DNA of 49,810 nucleotides from Penium margaritaceum (lineage: Eukaryota; Streptophyta; Zygnematophyceae; Desmidiales; Peniaceae): assembly GCA_023375785.1 (NCBI GenBank), contig SZWC01004747.1, positions 66,122-115,931 of the forward strand, written 5' to 3'. The notes under the pieces are model-generated. The model ran no database searches. It was given only the letters and a program-made list of their open reading frames with translations, and had not been told where the DNA came from. Shown piece by piece: positions 1 to 10,961 of the stretch. The translations under genes and the position numbers were made by a program. Position 1 is the first letter of the stretch, and the number at the start of each line of letters is the position of its first letter.

Positions 1-604
1 TGCCAAGTGGTGGCTTCAGCACCAGCCTTGTCACATGCCTTAGTTTAGTAATACACTCATATACTAAAAGGGGATACAACTTGTGGGAATGCATGCTTGT
101 TAGTTGATTGCATGCTTGCATGTTCCTAGAGTGGTGAACCGGGTTGCTGATCCCTCGGGACCACACGCCCGGCTTGTGCCGGCGTGTGAGAAACCGCCTG
201 GAGCTCGTTCGCTCCAGGGTCGGGATCGATCCCTGGGTGGCGTCCGGGCCCCACGACGATTGTCTCGCGTGGGTGGCCCGGTCAACTGGCTCTCACCACC
301 TCGCTCACACTTCACTCGCTTGTCAAGCTGTGTCTTGTTACTACACTTTTCTAAGTCGTGAGTGTTCCCCGATCCATGGCGTACGTCGTTGCTTGTCACC
401 TGCTTCCTTGCTAGCCTAGCATCTACGCCTACCTACAGAGGCCTGGGCTAGCCAGCCGAACAATATCAATACCTTGTACTCTGTTCATTGCAATTAACTG
501 TATTTTCCAGCTCTGGCTTCCAGACATCTCCAAGTCTAGCTTTCCGCTGCAACTGTGCTCTCCACACACTAAAGCCTAATCTCCAGAGAGCACCCACTCT
601 CACA
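1..604 (+). repeat. 5' LTR (3' portion) of a Ty3/gypsy element
   Basis: This is the end of a long terminal repeat that starts outside the window. The boundary at 604 is set by a CA end followed two bases later by a primer-binding site. The last 180 bases (about 425-604) align closely with the end of the G1 3' LTR (17041-17212), including GGGCTAGCC, CTGTTCATTG and CACCCACTCTCACA. Further upstream, in U3, the two LTRs are not recognisably similar, so this LTR belongs to a related but different subfamily. At the position of the G1 TATAAATA box this copy reads AATATCAATA, so its promoter looks degraded. Confidence 0.75.
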
Positions 605-606
605 TC

Positions 607-618
607 TGGTATCGGAGC
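607..618 (+). other. Primer-binding site (tRNA-iMet type)
   Basis: TGGTATCGGAGC differs by one base from the usual TGGTATCAGAGC complementary to the initiator-Met tRNA 3' end. It starts two bases after the LTR end, as expected for minus-strand priming of reverse transcription. Confidence 0.8.
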
Positions 619-1018
619 CAGAGCCACGCGTTGGGCGGAAGCGCTGCCGGAGCTCGCCAAACTTGAAGGAGCGAAGGCACGGACTATGCCGGACAACGTC
701 GAGGCTGATCGAGAGGGAGATTACTGGACCAGAATTCGAAGCCAACGCACGAGCCAACCTCTGGAAAATATTTCTACATTTCCAAAGCGTCCACACGCCC
801 TACCGTGCGCGCGGGGGAGGCACGAGTGACTCCTACGCACTTCGAAGACCTTATTTTTTTCCCGAACTGCCGAATTGCTGCCAGAAAATTTTCCGATTGC
901 TGCCAAAACGCTGCCAATTTTTTTTCGAAGGATCTCCAGTGGCTAAAAGTCATCAAGAGCCAAGGAGTAGGCCTTGCAGTAGATCGTAGAGCAGCTAGAA
1001 AACGAGCTGGAAACAAGC
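619..1018 (+). repeat. Gypsy leader fragment, partly repeated at 12061-12245
   Basis: This is leader sequence downstream of the PBS. From about 833 to 1018 it matches 12061-12245 at roughly 93 percent by eye, starting at CTACGCACTTCGAAG. It ends where copia element C1 begins. No intact coding frame is visible. In the second copy the homologous stretch leads into gag, so this piece should lie just upstream of gag. Confidence 0.7.
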
Positions 1019-2183
1019 TGGAAAATCTATGCAGCAGGTTGGGGCAGCAGCGTTGTTGATGCAGCGTGCGGGCTTCCACGCTTGTTGCTTAAGTCAGCTG
1101 CCCCCTAAGTCTGCTGCTCTAGAGTCTAAGTCTGGAAGCTCTGGGTTTGTTACTCAGAAACGCGCGCGCCAGAGTTACCGCCAGAAAGCAGCTGAAAACT
1201 GATAGTAACTGATTAGGAATGAAGAATGAACAACAATGGGAGACCCCTCCAAGTTCTAGGCCCCCCCCACTAGTGTAGAAGTTGTTACTCAACTAACCAG
1301 CCAATCAGAAAGTAGCTGTGGACCTATTTTCTGGCAGGCAGGGTTTTCTCGGTGAGCCCTGCCAGACGCCCGACAGCCCAAAACCCGGGCGTCGTCCGTT
1401 TTGCCTGAAAACTGGACCATACCATAATACCGACGCTGCGAACGCAGTCGTGCGGTCAGANAGCTCTGGGTTTGTTACTCAGAAACGCGCGCGCCAGAGT
1501 TAGCGCCAGAAAGCAGCTGAAAACTGATAGTAACTGATTAGGAATGAAGAATGAACAACAATGGGAGACCCCTCCAAGTTCTAGGCCCCCCCCACTAGTG
1601 TAGAAGTTGTTACTCAACTAACCAGCCAATCAGAAAGTAGCTGTGGACCTATTTTCTGGCAGGCAGGGTTTTCTCGGTGAGCCCTGCCAGACGCCTGACA
1701 GCCCAAAATCCGGGCGTCGTCCGTTTTGCCTGAAAACTGGACCATACCATAATACCGACGCTGCGAACACAGTCGTGCGGTCAGAATCATCTAGAAAAAT
1801 AGTAGCAGAGAGTTATGGCTGCCCGAACCCAGGCAGTGCCTACGGTGGTCTGTGACGCCGAACACGACCATGCAGCACGCAACACGGACCCTAGGCAGAG
1901 CATGACGACGCAGACGCGACGGGACGCGCTGGACGCATGCAGACAGCACTTTGCGGTGGCGGTGACCGCCGGCAGCACGATTGCCAAGGAGGCCTGCCAA
2001 TGGAGCTGAGCACGTCGCCGGAGAGAGGAGCCTCCAGCGAACTGCGAGTAGACCTCCGCGTGCGTCGGCTCCACCGGATGACGCTCTGTCAACGTCGAGT
2101 CTCGCTGTCAGTCATCTGCACGCCGATGTACACAAGCCGGGAGGACACAACAGAGCACAATGAGAGATGCGCAAAAACCAACA
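1019..2183 (-). repeat. C1 3' LTR
   Basis: The LTR runs from CA-type to TG-type ends on the minus strand. It contains a 325-bp duplication across the N at 1461. Removing that gives about 840 bp, the same as the 5' LTR after its own 135-bp tandem duplication is removed. The two LTRs differ by scattered substitutions, with several per 100 bp in the 1981-2110 stretch. Confidence 0.88.
1137..1785. repeat. Direct duplication across a single N (probable assembly join)
   Basis: 1137-1460 and 1462-1785 are near-identical, each starting AGCTCTGGGTTTGTTACTC and abutting the N at 1461. The other LTR of the same element lacks this large duplication, so it is best explained as two overlapping contig ends placed side by side. 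Confidence 0.8.
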
Positions 2184-2193
2184 CTCCCCCATG
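2184..2193 (-). other. C1 polypurine tract
   Basis: On the minus strand CATGGGGGAG lies immediately before the TGTTGG start of the 3' LTR, the expected place for plus-strand priming. C2 has the same tract at 34529-34538. Confidence 0.75.
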
Positions 2194-2290
2194 ACTCACA
2201 GGCGTAGTGTACATGGGCGGGCAGAGAGATGATCAACATCCAGACTCCCCCAAGGTACGTAGAGACGCAGGCAGAGACAAAGAGGACGAC

Positions 2291-3392
2291 TCACGGACGC
2301 ACGTCGACTGAACTCACAGCTTTCTTGAACGAGTCCCTCTTCAGTGCCTTGGTCAGGAAGTCAGCCAGCTGTCGTGCTGTCTCAACCCATACGATGCTGA
2401 TGCTGCCATCATGCAACAACGAACGTACATAGTGATACTCAACATTGATGTGCTTTGTGCGTGTGTGATGCACACCGTCATTATCGGCGATGGCCATGGC
2501 ACTCTCATTGTCACAATGCAAGGTGATGGATGTGACAGACTGACGCAACTCAGACAGCAGATGATGCAACCACACACTCTCACACGCGCCTGAGCCAAGG
2601 GCCACGTACTCAGCCTCAGCAGTGCTGCGTGCAATGCACCCATGCTTGCCATTGCGCCAGGACATAGCCAGTGCGACTCTTACCGTCTGGACTGCCAGCC
2701 CAGTCACTGTCGGTGTAGCCCACTGCGACGACGGACGGCTGACGGCGGAACATGAGGCCTCGCCGAGGGGTCAAGACGACATAGCGCAGTACTCGGATCA
2801 CGGCCTCAAAGTGGAGGTGACGCAGCTCCTGAGAGAACTGGGCCAGAAGGTTAACGGCGAACACGATGTCTGGACGCGTCGTCGTTGCCAGGAACATCAG
2901 TGACCCGATGACCCGTAGATACGTGGTCACATCAACTGGCTCCTCCACAACAGCTGGGTCATGACTCTTCAACTTCACCTGGCCATCGGGTGACATGGGT
3001 GAGGATGCGCTAGGCACGAGGGGCAAGTCCTCGGCGAAGAGAGTGGACAGGGTCTGCACATAGGCAGCCTGGTGGACGTGCAGGATGCCCTGGGAGCAAT
3101 CATGCTCGAGCTCCATGCCCAGGAAGACTCGGGCAGACCCGAGGTCCTTCATCTGGTAGGCGGCGTGCAGCAGGTCCTTGACACGCTGGATGGCTGCCGC
3201 GTCTCGCGACGCAATGAGGAGATCGTCGACGTAGACCAGAACCGCGGTGAAGGTCTGACCTCGCGGGCTGACGAACAGTGCGGGGTCAGCGGTGCTACGC
3301 TGGAGGCCGCCACGGAGAAGCGTACTGCTGATCCCTGGTTCCAGCACCGAGGCGACTGCTTCAGGCCATATCGGGCCTTCCGCAGCCGCCAA
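2291..3392 (-). pseudogene. pol: C1 RT C-terminal half and RNase H
   Basis: This part of the pol polyprotein copies RNA to DNA and degrades the RNA strand. The upstream frame (2616-3392) carries the RT catalytic motif YVDDLLIA, followed by FLGMELEHD and the conserved copia block TTTRPDIVFAVNLLAQFSQ. A frameshift near 2650-2700 moves the reading into the next frame (2291-2707), which holds RNase H motifs STAEAEYVAL, DNESAMAIA, TKHINVEYH and ADFLTKAL. Both catalytic blocks look intact apart from the frame change, which points to fairly recent loss. It joins upstream to the RT fingers segment at 3425-3907. Assignment to the copia class is secure. Confidence 0.9.
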
Positions 3393-5633
3393 ACTCTCCT
3401 AGTGCCATCGTCGAAGCCTGGGGGCTACACCATGTAGAGCTCCTCACCCTCCACTGACCCATGGAGAAACGCGTTGGTCATGGCCATCTGATGTAGCTCC
3501 CACCCGTGCTGGGCAACCAGGCTGAAGTGCGCTTGACTAGTGGAGAATCGACCGACTGGGGCGAAGATCTGGTTGTAATCGACCTCAGGGACATGAACAA
3601 ACCCCTTTTGCTGTGAGGCGGGCCTTGTACTTGTCCAAGGATCCGTCAGGCTTCCACTTACGCCGAAAGACCCACTTGGCACCAATGGCCTTCTGATCTG
3701 GAGGGAGGTTGACGAGGTCATACACGTGGTGCTGTTGGATAGCAGCGAGCTCCTCGGCACAGGCAGCATCCCAATGTGCGGCCTCAGGGGAGGCTCGAGC
3801 ATCGCGTAGGGTGGAAGGGTCCTCTGGGCGCGCTGTGGACCGGACTGAGAGGGCGTGTGCATCACGAGCCCCAGGTGGGATGCGTGCGAATGCAGCCACA
3901 ACAGCATGCCGATGCTCGTGATGAAGCATGGCGGACCCCAATGCAGAGCCCGGGTGAAGGTCTGCGATGATGGCAGAAGTGGTCAGGCCGAGAGCCTTTG
4001 TGCCAGGGTCCCCACTCACGACCGTGGGAGTGGAGGAGACACGTGGAGCCACAGGGGGTCGAGACGCCACGGGACGGGGAGCGACGGTCTGCGCGCTCAC
4101 TCTCGGCCGAGGTCGGAGGCTGCCGCTTGGGCCACGTGTGTAGCGTGGTCGGGCAGAAGATGGTGCTGAGTCCGACTGGCCGACGGAGGCGGACGGGGTT
4201 ACTGGTCCGGAGGAGCCAGCAGACGCAACAGGCGCTGCTGGGCCAGAGGGGCCAGCGGACACAGCTGGGGCTGCCGGCCCGGAGGGGTGAGCGGACGCAA
4301 CTGGGGCTGCTGGCCCAGAGGGGCGAGCGGATGCGACTGGGGCTGCTGGCCCGGAGGGGCCAGCGGACGCGATTGGGGCCGTCGGCCCGGAGGGGCCATC
4401 GGAAGCAACTGGGGCTGCCGGCCCGGAGGGGCCAGCGGACGCGACTGGGGCTGTCGGCCCAGAGGGGCCATCGGAAGCGACTGGGGCTGCNGAGGCGACT
4501 GCTTCAGGCCATATCGGGCCTTCCGCAGCCGCCAAACTCTCCTAGTGCCATCGTCGAAGCCTGGGGGCTACACCATGTAGAGCTCCTCACCCTCCACTGA
4601 CCCATGGAGAAACGCGTTGGTCATGGCCATCTGATGTAGCTCCCACCCGTGCTGGGCAACCAGGCTGAAGTGCGCTTGACTAGTGGAGAATCGACCGACT
4701 GGGGCGAAGATCTGGTTGTAATCGACCTCAGGGACATGAACAAACCCCTTTTGCTGTGAGGCGGGCCTTGTACTTGTCCAAGGATCCGTCAGGCTTCCAC
4801 TTACGCCGAAAGACCCACTTGGCACCAATGGCCTTCTGATCTGGAGGGAGGTTGACGAGGTCATACACGTGGTGCTGTTGGATAGCAGCGAGCTCCTCGG
4901 CACAGGCAGCATCCCAATGTGCGGCCTCAGGGGAGGCTCGAGCATCGCGTAGGGTGGAAGGGTCCTCTGGGCGCGCTGTGGACCGGACTGAGAGGGCGTG
5001 TGCATCACGAGCCCCAGGTGGGATGCGTGCGAATGCAGCCACAACAGCATGCCGATGCTCGTGATGAAGCATGGCGGACCCCAATGCAGAGCCCGGGTGA
5101 AGGTCTGCGATGATGGCAGAAGTGGTCAGGCCGAGAGCCTTTGTGCCAGGGTCCCCACTCACGACCGTGGGAGTGGAGGAGACACGTGGAGCCACAGGGG
5201 GTCGAGGCGCCACAGGACGGGGAGCGACGGTCTGCACGCTCACTGTCGGCCGAGGTCGGAGGCTGCCACCTGGGCCACGTGTTTAGCGCGGTCGGGCAGA
5301 AGATGGTGCTGAGTCCGACGGGCCGACGGAGGCGGACGGGGTTACTGGTACGGAGGAGCCAGCAGACGCGACAGGCGCTGCTGGGCCAGAGGGGCCAGCG
5401 GACACAGCTGGGGCTGCCGGCCCGGAGGGGCGAGCGGACGCGACTGGGGCTGCAGGCCTGGAGGGGCGAGCGGATGCGACTGGGGCTGCTGGCCCGGAGG
5501 GGCCAGCGGACGCGACTGGGGCCGTCAGCCCGGAGGGGCCATCGGAAGCGACTGGGGCTGCCAGCCCGGAGGGACCAGCGCACGCGACTGGGGCTGCCGG
5601 CCCGGAGGGGCCAGCGGACGCGACTGGGGCCGC
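3349..5633. repeat. 1.14-kb direct duplication across a single N (probable assembly join)
   Basis: 3349-4490 and 4492-5633 repeat each other with few differences, both starting GAGGCGACTGCTTCAGG. The boundary is the N at 4491, inside a tandem-repeat region where assemblers fail easily. The left copy has fewer hinge repeats. I treat this as one locus shown twice. Confidence 0.8.
3425..5243 (-). pseudogene. pol: C1 RT N-terminal half (shown twice by the assembly join)
   Basis: This is the RT fingers and palm entry. The frame at 3585-4535, repeated at 4728-5243, reads the usual copia start: HWDAACAEELAAIQ, then VNLPPDQKAIGAKWVFRRK and KPDGSLDKYKARLTAKG. A frameshift then moves to 3425-3907 (repeated at 4568-5050), reading VPEVDYNQIFAPVGRFST and MTNAFLHGSVEGEELYMV, which are the blocks ahead of YVDD. 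Upstream of RT the protein is a Pro/Ala/Ser/Gly repeat hinge. The two copies are essentially identical, so only one should be counted. The frameshift is present in both and is therefore probably real. Confidence 0.85.
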
Positions 5634-5900
5634 CGGCCCAGAGGGGCCAGTAGACGCCACCGGGGCAGCTGGCTCGGAGGGGCCAGCGGACGCGACTGGG
5701 GCTGTCGGCCCGGAGGGGCCAGCGGACGCGACTGGGGCTGCCGGCCCGGAGGGGCCAGTCGACGCGACTGGGGCAGCTGGCTCGGAGGGGCCAGCGGACG
5801 TGTCCGGGGCTGCTGGCCCGGAGGGGCCAGCGGACGCGACTGGGTCTGCCGGCCCAGAGGGGCCAGTAGACGCGACCGGGGCTACCGGCTCAGAGGGACG
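5340..5900 (-). repeat. 36-bp coding tandem repeat, integrase-RT hinge of C1
   Basis: About 15 units of 36 bp encode the 12-residue unit APVASAGPSGPA on the minus strand. The left assembly copy (about 4190-4490) shows about eight units. The array lies between the integrase C-terminus and RT, where copia polyproteins have a flexible, poorly conserved linker. C2 has a decayed array at the same place. Confidence 0.88.
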
Positions 5901-5941
5901 GAGTGATGTGTCACCCGGAAGCGACAGGACGGAGGACAGAC

Positions 5942-6978
5942 TCACCACTCTCCCACGCAACGGGAGGGACACGGATGAGCCGGAGCGGATGAGGTCGCGG
6001 GGAAACAGGTCCTCAAAGCAGAGGGCATCGCGGGACTCGACGATGCAGTGTCGGGATGGGTCCCAGAAGCGCCTGGCCTTGGACTGACGAGACACACCGA
6101 GTGGGTGCAGGGGCGTGCGCGGGGGGCGAGCTTGCCACCCTGCTGTGGGGCGGGCAGCCATACAACGGCTACGCAGCCCCAGACGCGAGCCGGGCGGAGG
6201 TCAGCACGCCGACCGCACCAGTGCTGATAGGGCGTGGACTGGCGGGGAAGGGGACCGTGGGGAACCCGGTTCCAGACCCAGGTCATGTAGGCCATGGCCT
6301 CAAAGTAGAAGCCATCCGAGAGACCGGACTCGCCCCGCATGGTGCGGATGGCGTCAGCCATGGTACGGTTCCATCGCTCGGAGACGCCGTTCTGGGCGGG
6401 TGTGTAGGGTGCTGTCGTCTCATGGCGGATACCGCGGGAGGCGAGAAAGGTTGTGGCCTGACCCAGGTACTCGCCACCGCGATTGGAGCAAAAGCGGCGA
6501 AGGGGGTGGCAAGGACAAGCCAGTCCTGAATGGTTCGGGCGACATCGCTCCTCTGCCGAAGGCAGAAGACCCAACGGTAGCGAGAGTAGTCGTCCGTCAG
6601 AGTGAGGACATAGCGGCCATGCTCACCGACGGACTCGGTGGGGAGAGGGCCCATGACGTCCGAGTGGACAAGGTCAAGGGGGGCGGACGCCTGGGAGGAA
6701 GATAGGGGGTACGTGGACCGGTGCATCTTCCTCTCAGCGCAGTCAATGTACTCAGTGGGGCACGGGAGAGGGAAAGTGTCCGGATCAAGGCCCTTGGCCG
6801 GCTGGTGCGGAGCATGCTTTCTACTGCGGCAGAGTGGACATGGCAAAGGCGGCGGTGCAAGAGGCGGGTGTGCTAAGGAGAAAGCGTGCTGGTAACGAAC
6901 ACATGACCGGTCGCAGCCGACGGGGAGGAGACGGGAGGGGAGGAAGAGAGGCGGGGAATGTGCCAAAAGTTGCCACAA
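5942..6978 (-). pseudogene. pol: C1 integrase
   Basis: The integrase inserts the cDNA copy into the genome. Reading 6283-6978 contains the region after the zinc-binding domain (CPTEYIDCAERKMHRSTYP) and the core start LDLVHSDVMGPLPTESVG and YVLTLTDDYSRYRWVF, with the first catalytic Asp. A frameshift leads to 5942-6574, with CSNRGGEYL, APYTPAQNGVSERWNRTM and the conserved copia tail YMTWVWNRVPH. The third catalytic residue (Glu in NGVSERW) is present. The position normally Asp in S-D-x-G-G-E is Asn here, and C2 shows the same change. The C-terminal part continues into 6161 with a WDPSRHCIVESRDALCFED motif typical of copia, then into the hinge. Confidence 0.88.
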
Positions 6979-7352
6979 GCGGTGGCGTGTAGTACAAAAA
7001 GACCCGACGGACGCAACGACACAGTGCCGACACCACGTGAGTGCACAACGTCCATGCTCATGCGGTCAAGGGCAGTCACAGACAGGAGGCTGAGCTCGAG
7101 ACCAGGGAGGAAGAGAACATCGGTCAGAAAGACGTCACCGGCCGGACCACGAAAACGAACGACGCCTACCCCACGGACAGGCAACACCTGTCCGGAGCCC
7201 GTCCGGACACCGGAGACATCGCCGACGGGACCGAGCATACTGAGGGCCTCGCCAGAGGCCGTCATGTGATACGTGGCCCCGGAGTCGATGATCCAGGTCT
7301 CAGCAGGATCCTGGACAGGGTCGCCAGATAAGTCACGGTCACATGGCAGCAA
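6597..7352 (-). pseudogene. pol: C1 protease and GAG-pre-integrase domain
   Basis: The aspartic protease cleaves the polyprotein. The frame at 6873-7352 starts with the catalytic motif WIIDSGATYHMT and continues through the flap-like VLPVRGVGVVRF and the DVLFLPGLELSLLSV block seen in copia proteases. A frame change then leads to 6597-6860, with MHRRLCHVHSAAVESMLR, the HxxxH part of the GAG-pre-integrase zinc domain. Gag upstream ends in a different frame around 7262-7300, so a frameshift, or a once-programmed frame change, sits at the gag-pol border. Domain calls are firm; whether the frame change is original or decay cannot be told from one copy. Confidence 0.85.
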
Positions 7353-8839
7353 GCGAGGGACGCGGACACGGAGGAAGGAGGCGCAAAACGAGACTGCCAG
7401 TCGTCAAGCCATGCAATGTCGTCAAGGAGTGGGGTGGATGAGATCACGGGAGACGACGAGACAGACGAGGAAACGGGACACGACCGCAGCTCAGTCTCAG
7501 TCATGCAGGGATGGGCCGGAGGGCAGGAGGTGACGCAACTCACACTTCCCTGGGGAGGAGGGCGAGGGAGGCCAAGCTGGAGCGCGATGAACTGCTCTAG
7601 CTGACGCTCTCGGGATGACGTCCCAGGAGTGAAGACGGAATGCGGAGTGACGGCGCCGGAGCCCGGGTAGTAGGGGGACTGAGCCGGCGAAGGGAGCGGA
7701 GGTGCCGATGACTGAGGGTAGTACTGCTGCGGGTAATACTGCTGCGGCGTGGGTGTCTGCAGGACAGGCGGAGCTGTCAGAGTGGCAGAGGTGCTAGACG
7801 AGGCCGGAGTGGTAGGACCAGCAGCAGCGACAGCGGCAGAGGCGAGGCGGCGCTCCTGCTGGCGTCGCATGGTGGCGATGACGCGGGCCTCGTCCGTCGA
7901 GAGAGGGCACGTGTACCACCCGTGCCCAGGGTGGCCACAGTTGTGGCAGACCGAGCCACTACCACTGGAACCGGTGGATGACTGTTGCTGCTGCTGTTGC
8001 GATGGACCCTTGCTCTTCTTGTTCCGGCTTTTCTTCTTCTTCCCTGAGGACGATGGGGTAGCTGCGACGGGAGAGGCAACGGCCACGGAGGCAACGGCAG
8101 GGGCGGCGACGGCAGGGGATACAAGGGCCTTCGCGCGATGGAGCTGGGACTCCCGGCGAGCTTCCTCAATGCGGAGAAAGAGCTCGTATGCCCAGGGCAT
8201 GAGAGTGCCCTTGGCCTCCATGGTGGTGAGTACGTCCTGAGGGTAGTGGACGAAGACGTCCGCGTATGCGTTGGTGGCGCCGCGCTTGATGGTGAGGAGC
8301 GCGGACAGAGGAGGCGGAGCCGATTTGCCGAGTCGACGAAGGATGTCCTCCGCCCGCTGCCAGTAGGCAGTGACCGTCTCTGCCTCCCCCATGTGCAGGG
8401 AGTTGAACTCCCGGAGCAGACGGCTGATCTCAGCGTCGCTGGACGGGCGATGAGGTCTGGTGAGGACGTGCCATGCCGCCGCCGGGTCAAGGATGTCACC
8501 AGCGGTGAAGTCGCCGAGAAAGGGCTCCAGGGCAAGGCGGGAAGCTGGAGGGGCGACTGGTACAAGGGCGCGGACGGCGCGACCAGCGTCATATAGCTGA
8601 TCGGCCTGGATGGAGTCGTAAGGGAGGGTGTAGTAGGCCCACAGACCCTCACCCTGCGCCCAGATCCGGAAGCTGAGCTCCCAGCTCCGGAACTGCTCGT
8701 CGGCCTGAAGCGGCGGCGGCGGTGTCTCAAAGTCCTTCTGCCTACGGCCGGCACCCAGAGTGGGGCCAAGGACGAAGGTCACTATCTGCCGTTGGCGCTG
8801 AGTCTGCTGCTGTGCTAAGTAGTATGTGGCGGCGGACAC
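7262..8839 (-). pseudogene. gag: C1 gag (capsid and zinc knuckle)
   Basis: Gag is the structural protein of the cytoplasmic particle. This 525-residue open stretch includes a copia-type capsid region (FRSWELSFRIWAQGEGL, WHVLTRPHRP, LLREFNSLHMGEAETVTAYW, LFLRIEEARRES), a basic KKKKSRNKKSKG segment, a Gln run, and one zinc knuckle CHNCGHPGHGWYTC at 7907-7948 (C-x2-C-x4-H-x4-C intact). Its C-terminus is Tyr/Pro/Gln-rich (PQQYYPQQYY). The reading frame continues upstream of 8839 through a Q-rich region to a good ATG at 9672, but that part has stops. The knuckle and capsid blocks look functional. Confidence 0.88.
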
Positions 8840-9353
8840 AGCGGGGCTAGCGTGCCCTGGAGGGATGAACGACGGCAGCGCGTTGGTGGCGGTTTGGGAG
8901 GCGACTGGCTGTAGCGCCGCAAGCTACTGTGTCAAGGCGGCGAGTTGTTGCTGAAGAGCAGCAAGTGGGTCAGGGGTGCCGCCAACGTTACCAGTGGGCT
9001 GCTGCTGCTGCTGCTGCTGTAGGGGCGGTGGCTACTGCTGCTGCAACGGCAGTGGCTGCTGCTNGAGGTCACTGTCTGCCGTTGGCGCTGAGTCTGCTGC
9101 TGTGCTAAGTAGTACGTGGCGGCGGACACAGCGGGGCTAGCGTGCCCTGGAGGGATGAACGACGGCAGCGCGTTGGTGGCGGTTTGGGAGGCGACTGGCT
9201 GTAGCGCCGCAAGCTACTGTGTCAAGGCGGCGAGTTGTTGCTGAAGAGCAGCAAGTGGGTCAGGGGTGCCGCCAACGTTACCAGTGGGCTGCTGCTGCTG
9301 CTGCTGCTGTAGGGGCGGTGGCTACTGCTGCTGCAACGGCAGTGGCTGCTGCT
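8776..9353. repeat. 290-bp direct duplication across a single N (probable assembly join)
   Basis: 8776-9063 and 9066-9353 are near-identical blocks inside the Q-rich gag start, separated by the N at 9064. Same signature as the joins at 1461 and 4491. Confidence 0.75.
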
Positions 9354-9672
9354 GTATGGGCAGCGGCTGTTGTTGCTGCAGCAGCGGCGGCTGCTGCTGT
9401 AGAGGCGGTGGCTGCTGCTGCTGCAATGGCGGCGGCTGCTACTTCTGAGGCGGCGGCAGCTGCAAGTGCTGCTGATTCGGCTGCTGCTGGTGCGGCGGTG
9501 GCAGCTGCTGTTGCCGTGGCGACGACGGTTGTTCCTGCTACGGCGACGGCGGTTGCTGTTGCTACAGCGGCGGCAGGTGCTGCTGCTGCTGCTGCAGCAA
9601 TCGTTGCAAGAAAGGAGGGATAGGGGTCCCCCCATCAGAGGAGGACCCCTCCTCGCCGGGACTACTAGCCAT
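8840..9672 (-). pseudogene. gag: C1 gag N-terminal Q/P-rich region with TAG stops
   Basis: An ATG at 9672 (minus) opens MASSPGEEGSSSDGGTPIPP and then FLQRLLQQQQQQHLPPL, in frame with downstream gag. The region is a long Gln/Pro low-complexity stretch coded mostly by CAG. It is broken several times by TAG within CAG runs (CTA in the plus strand, for example near 9030, 9325 and 9440), consistent with C-to-T change of the first base of Gln codons. I choose 9672 as the start because the frame and the acidic Ser/Gly-rich head fit gag and no better ATG lies downstream in frame until the capsid. Part of this region is duplicated by the assembly join at 9064. Confidence 0.65.
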
Positions 9673-9849
9673 GACTTAGTGTCCCTTGTTTTTTTTTTCT
9701 TTGTGTTGCTGATGTCAGCAGGAGGTTGGGGGAGTGGGGAGTCTACCCACCCCTTTGGCATTCCCCCTTTCCCCTTTTCCCCCTCTTCCCTTTTTTTTGT
9801 ATTGATGACGTCAGGAGTGACGTCAGCAGATGGGTGCTGACGTCAGCAG
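9673..9849 (-). other. C1 leader, T-rich segment before gag
   Basis: In sense orientation this A-rich stretch with poly-A/G runs lies between the CAG-rich leader and the gag ATG. No conserved element is recognised. Confidence 0.4.
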
Positions 9850-10790
9850 CGGCGAATGTTGGGGCCGTCGCTGCTGTTGTTGGTGCTGATGCTGCTGCAG
9901 CCGCTGCTGCTGCTGCTGTTGCTGCTACTGTTGTTGTTGTTGCTGCTGCTGCTACTGTTGCTGCTGCTGCTGCTGCTACTGCTGCAGCTGCTACTGTAGT
10001 TGCTGCTGCTACTGCTGCTGCTGCTGATGCTGCTGCAGCTGTTTACTGCTGCTGCTACTGCTGCTGCTGCTGCTGTTGCTGCTGCTGTGGCTGCTGCAGC
10101 TGCTGCTGCTGTTGCTGTTGCTGCTGCAATTGCAGCTGCAGCTGCTGGTGCTGTGAGCTACAGCAGCTGCTGTGGCTGCTGCAGCTCACTGCTGCTGCTG
10201 AGCGCTGCTGCAGCTGCTGCGTGCTGCAGCAGCTGCTAGCTGCAACTGCAGGCTGTTGCAGCGAGCTGCGGGGGTGGGGGATTTTTTTTGTTGCCTTTTT
10301 TTTTCTTCTTGTCACAGCGGGCAGCAGCCCGCTGTATGCTGCGAGCAGCGGGCTGCTGCTCGCCTGGCAGCAGCGAGCTGCTGCTCGCTGGCAGCAGCGG
10401 GCTGCTGCTCGCTGCTCGCTCGTTGCGAGCAGCGAGCAGCAGCAGCCGCGGCTGGCAGCTGCCAGCTGCTGCTCGCTGCTGCTGCTGCAGCTGGCGGCTG
10501 CTGCAGCTCGCTGTAGCAGCTGTTGCAGCCCGCTGCTGCTGCTGCACGCTGCTGCAGCTGCTGCGTGCTGCGGCTGCTGCCTGCTGCCGCTGTAGGCTGC
10601 TGTTGCAGGCTGATGCTGCGGGCTACTGCTGCTGCTGCACGCCGCTGCTACTGTTGCGCGCTACTGCTGCTGCCGCTTCAAGCTGCTACTGCTGCGGGCT
10701 GCTGCTGCTGCTGCTGTTGCGAGCTGCTGCTACTGCAAGCTGTTGCGAGCTGCTGCTTCTGCCTGCTGCTGCTGGTGGTGCCAGTCACTG
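9850..10790 (-). repeat. CAG/GCA-rich low-complexity leader of C1
   Basis: About 940 bp made almost entirely of interrupted CTG/GCT triplets on the plus strand, that is CAG/GCA in the element's sense strand, with many CAGCTG and GCAGC palindromes. It lies between the PBS and gag. It is not a pure microsatellite: interruptions are frequent and a T-rich break occurs at 10275-10315. C2 (39200-39640) and C3 (48420-48850) have similar tracts at the same place. Confidence 0.85.
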
Positions 10791-10880
10791 CACCTGGGTG
10801 ACGTTGCCGCTTGCGTCGTCGCCCACAGATGTCAGACACCGCCTGCCGCTCACCTCCTCGCGTCACGCGTGGGGGTCAGT

Positions 10881-10902
10881 GCTGCCGAAAAATTTCGGCA
10901 GC
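10881..10902 (-). other. Leader hairpin 1 of C1
   Basis: A perfect 10-bp stem (GCTGCCGAAA pairing with TTTCGGCAGC) with a 2-nt spacer, 169 nt downstream of the PBS in sense direction and followed by ATTTCCCCTG. A second, imperfect copy lies at 10962-10984. Position and duplication suggest an RNA signal such as packaging or dimerisation; that role is inference. Confidence 0.6.
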
Positions 10903-10961
10903 ATTTCCCCTGGCCTAGTGGCCATTGGAAAAAATCTGACGCCGCCACCAGGAGGGTCAAT

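Noticed and set aside
3998..4600. Plus-strand Arg/Gly/Leu-rich frames opposite the C1 hinge
   Set aside because: Antisense reading of the 36-bp coding repeat; the minus-strand frame joins recognised RT sequence.
4190..5900. 36-bp repeat array considered as a CRISPR array
   Set aside because: Units are contiguous with no unique spacers, encode a periodic peptide, and lie in a retrotransposon.
9219..10595. Long plus-strand open frames rich in Ala, Cys or Leu in the CTG/GCT tract, resembling repeat proteins
   Set aside because: They arise in every frame of a triplet-repeat sequence and run antisense to C1; none shows domain structure.
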